Part shown: in pieces, positions 4,668 through 5,899 of the stretch | How positions within the stretch are numbered: position 1 is the stretch's first letter | Layout of the letters: the number at the start of each line of letters is the position of its first letter | NCBI GenBank assembly: GCA_934462945.1 | Contig: CAKSJF010000101.1 | Coordinates: forward strand, 1 to 5,899 | Source: an uncultured Clostridia bacterium | Lineage (GTDB): Bacteria; Bacillota; Clostridia; UBA1381 | Length of the DNA stretch: 5,899 nucleotides | Direction: 5' to 3' | Position numbers and translations under genes: made by a program | Notes under the pieces: model-generated | Databases searched by the model: none | Told to the model about the DNA's origin: nothing | What the model saw: only the letters and a program-made list of their open reading frames with translations

Positions 4668-5899
4668 ATGGTTAATATTATTCCCTTTGAGGGATATCGG
4701 TTTGATAAAGAAAAGGTTGGAGATTTAGGTTCAGTGATGGCGCCGCCGTATGATACAATTTCAAAGTCGGAGCAGGAAATGCTCTACGATATGAGCGAGT
4801 ATAACGTGGTTCGTCTGCACAAGGGCATGCACTCTGAGGAGGACAACGAGGTGGAAAACTGTTTCACACGCTCGGCGGCATATCTGCAAAAGTGGATTCG
4901 GGACGGCATTCTGAAAAAGGAACAGAAAGCGGCGCTTTATCTCTATCAGCAGGAGGTCATCTATAAAAGCGCCACCTACACCAATCAGGGTGTGGTCGGA
5001 CTTTTGGAATTGCAGGAATTAGGGCAGGACATTCTCTCCTGCGAGCTTTCGCACAAGGAGGCAGAGGAGGCGCGTTATCAGCTTCTGGAGAAAACGCAGG
5101 CAGATTACAGCATGATCAACTGCATTTATATGGAATACGAAAAGGACATTATGAATTTCTTAAATGAAATTTCAGAAAACAATAAGCCGGACATGGAATT
5201 TGAAACGCATGAAAATGTGATCGGCGAGGGGGTAAGTCAACGCGTCTGGGTGATTACCGACCCGAAAAAAATCGCATTTATTCAGGAACGTCTCCGCGCG
5301 CAGACTTTCTATATTGCTGACGGGCAGACGCGCTATGAGATCGCGCTCCGTTATCAGAAACACTGCCGCGAAAACAATCCGAACCACACCGGGAAAGAGC
5401 CGTACAACTATATTATGACACTCTTTACGAATGCGTTTAACGACGGTCTGGTTCAGCTGCCGGTGCACCGGATGGTGAAATTTAAAAAACCGTTTTCCGA
5501 GGATTTCTTTGTTGCCTGCGCACAGGACTATTTCAAAATTGAAAAAATCATTATTGATACGGCAAGCCAGGAATTTATTGAAACCATGAAAAAACAGGTG
5601 GAGACTGCGCGCCGGGAAATCCGGATCGGCTTTTATTGCGGCGGAAACTACTTCTACCGCATGACTTTCCAGAATGAGAAGTACTTAAAAAAGCTGCTGC
5701 CGGATGTGTCGGACGCATACCGCAGTCTGGACGTGACAGTTTTAAATCATATTGTTTTGGAGGAGCTTTTGAATATTCCGCCGGAACAGCAAAAGGAACG
5801 CATCACCTATACGCGCCGCCTGACCACCGGCATTGAGGAGGTACGAAACGGCGATTACGGCTGCCTGTTCGTCATGAATCATGTGCATGCTGACCAAAT
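4668..5899 (+). CDS. DUF1015-family protein with altered conserved motifs (3' end beyond window)
   Basis: The 410 visible residues cover nearly a full DUF1015 protein (usually somewhat over 400), and the frame is still open at the right edge. Family features in order are IPFEGYRF (5-12), MAPPYDTIS (24-32), YNVVRLHKG (45-53), the segment 126-154 (ELSHKEAEEARYQLL to INCIYM), YIADGQTRYEIALRY (215-229), QLPVHRMV (263-270), YRSLDVTVLNHIVLEELL (351-368) and CLFVMN (399-404). From memory, most members have HExT and DR in the 126-154 segment and ADGHHRYE in the next block. Here these read H129-KEA, AR and ADGQTRYE, so the most conserved polar residues are changed although the scaffold is preserved. 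The biochemical role of DUF1015 is not settled; some clostridial relatives sit beside serine-biosynthesis genes. No such neighbour is visible here. No signal peptide or membrane segment is seen, so it is probably cytoplasmic. The start at 4668 has GGAGGA 7 nt upstream and its own promoter. Confidence 0.9.
   Translation, partial: MVNIIPFEGYRFDKEKVGDLGSVMAPPYDTISKSEQEMLYDMSEYNVVRLHKGMHSEEDNEVENCFTRSAAYLQKWIRDGILKKEQKAALYLYQQEVIYKSATYTNQGVVGLLELQELGQDILSCELSHKEAEEARYQLLEKTQADYSMINCIYMEYEKDIMNFLNEISENNKPDMEFETHENVIGEGVSQRVWVITDPKKIAFIQERLRAQTFYIADGQTRYEIALRYQKHCRENNPNHTGKEPYNYIMTLFTNAFNDGLVQLPVHRMVKFKKPFSEDFFVACAQDYFKIEKIIIDTASQEFIETMKKQVETARREIRIGFYCGGNYFYRMTFQNEKYLKKLLPDVSDAYRSLDVTVLNHIVLEELLNIPPEQQKERITYTRRLTTGIEEVRNGDYGCLFVMNHVHADQ

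Noticed and set aside
5172..5468. A 98-residue minus-strand open frame
   Set aside because: It is antisense to the DUF1015 coding frame, whose family motifs run straight through this stretch.

Overview
The window looks like a chromosomal segment from a mid-GC Firmicute, most likely of the class Clostridia. The reasons are a rimM-trmD pair, strong GGAGG-type ribosome binding sites, sigma-A consensus promoters, a YtxH-like small membrane protein, a copper-amine-oxidase-N-type secreted protein, and an HPr-kinase-like P-loop protein of a kind I associate with gut Clostridia. The genus cannot be told from the sequence alone. There are no rRNA or tRNA genes, insertion sequences, CRISPR arrays or phage genes.

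Layout. Bases 1-2053 hold a compact plus-strand run. It starts with rimM (16S rRNA maturation), whose start codon is cut by one base at the left edge. trmD (tRNA m1G37 methyltransferase) follows, overlapping the rimM stop by one base, and then a membrane-anchored YkuE-like metallophosphoesterase begins 3 nt after trmD. This is probably one transcription unit that starts outside the window. In many bacteria rplS follows trmD, but here the phosphoesterase takes that place.

Bases 2040-2131 hold overlapping inverted repeats followed by an exact TTGACA-N17-TATAAT promoter. This drives a second plus-strand unit: an orphan HPr-kinase/PEPCK-like P-loop protein (2132-2827), then, 31 nt later, a secreted protein with a copper-amine-oxidase-N (stalk) domain (2859-4268). 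A small AT-rich hairpin, which can form in two ways, lies at their junction. A strong and probably bidirectional intrinsic terminator (4275-4306) closes the unit.

On the other side of the terminator, a 58-residue YtxH-like membrane protein is encoded on the minus strand (4321-4497). It is divergent from a plus-strand DUF1015-family gene (4668 to the right edge, 3' end missing). The 170-bp divergent intergenic region holds a TTGCCA-N17-TACAAT promoter for the DUF1015 gene, and a near-perfect 20-bp palindrome covers its -35 box.

No complete new system can be demonstrated. The items most worth a second look are the DUF1015 paralogue, in which the family's most conserved polar motifs (HExT, DR, ADGHHR) all appear altered, and the orphan HPr-kinase-like protein, which has a perfect promoter, operator-like repeats and a secreted neighbour.
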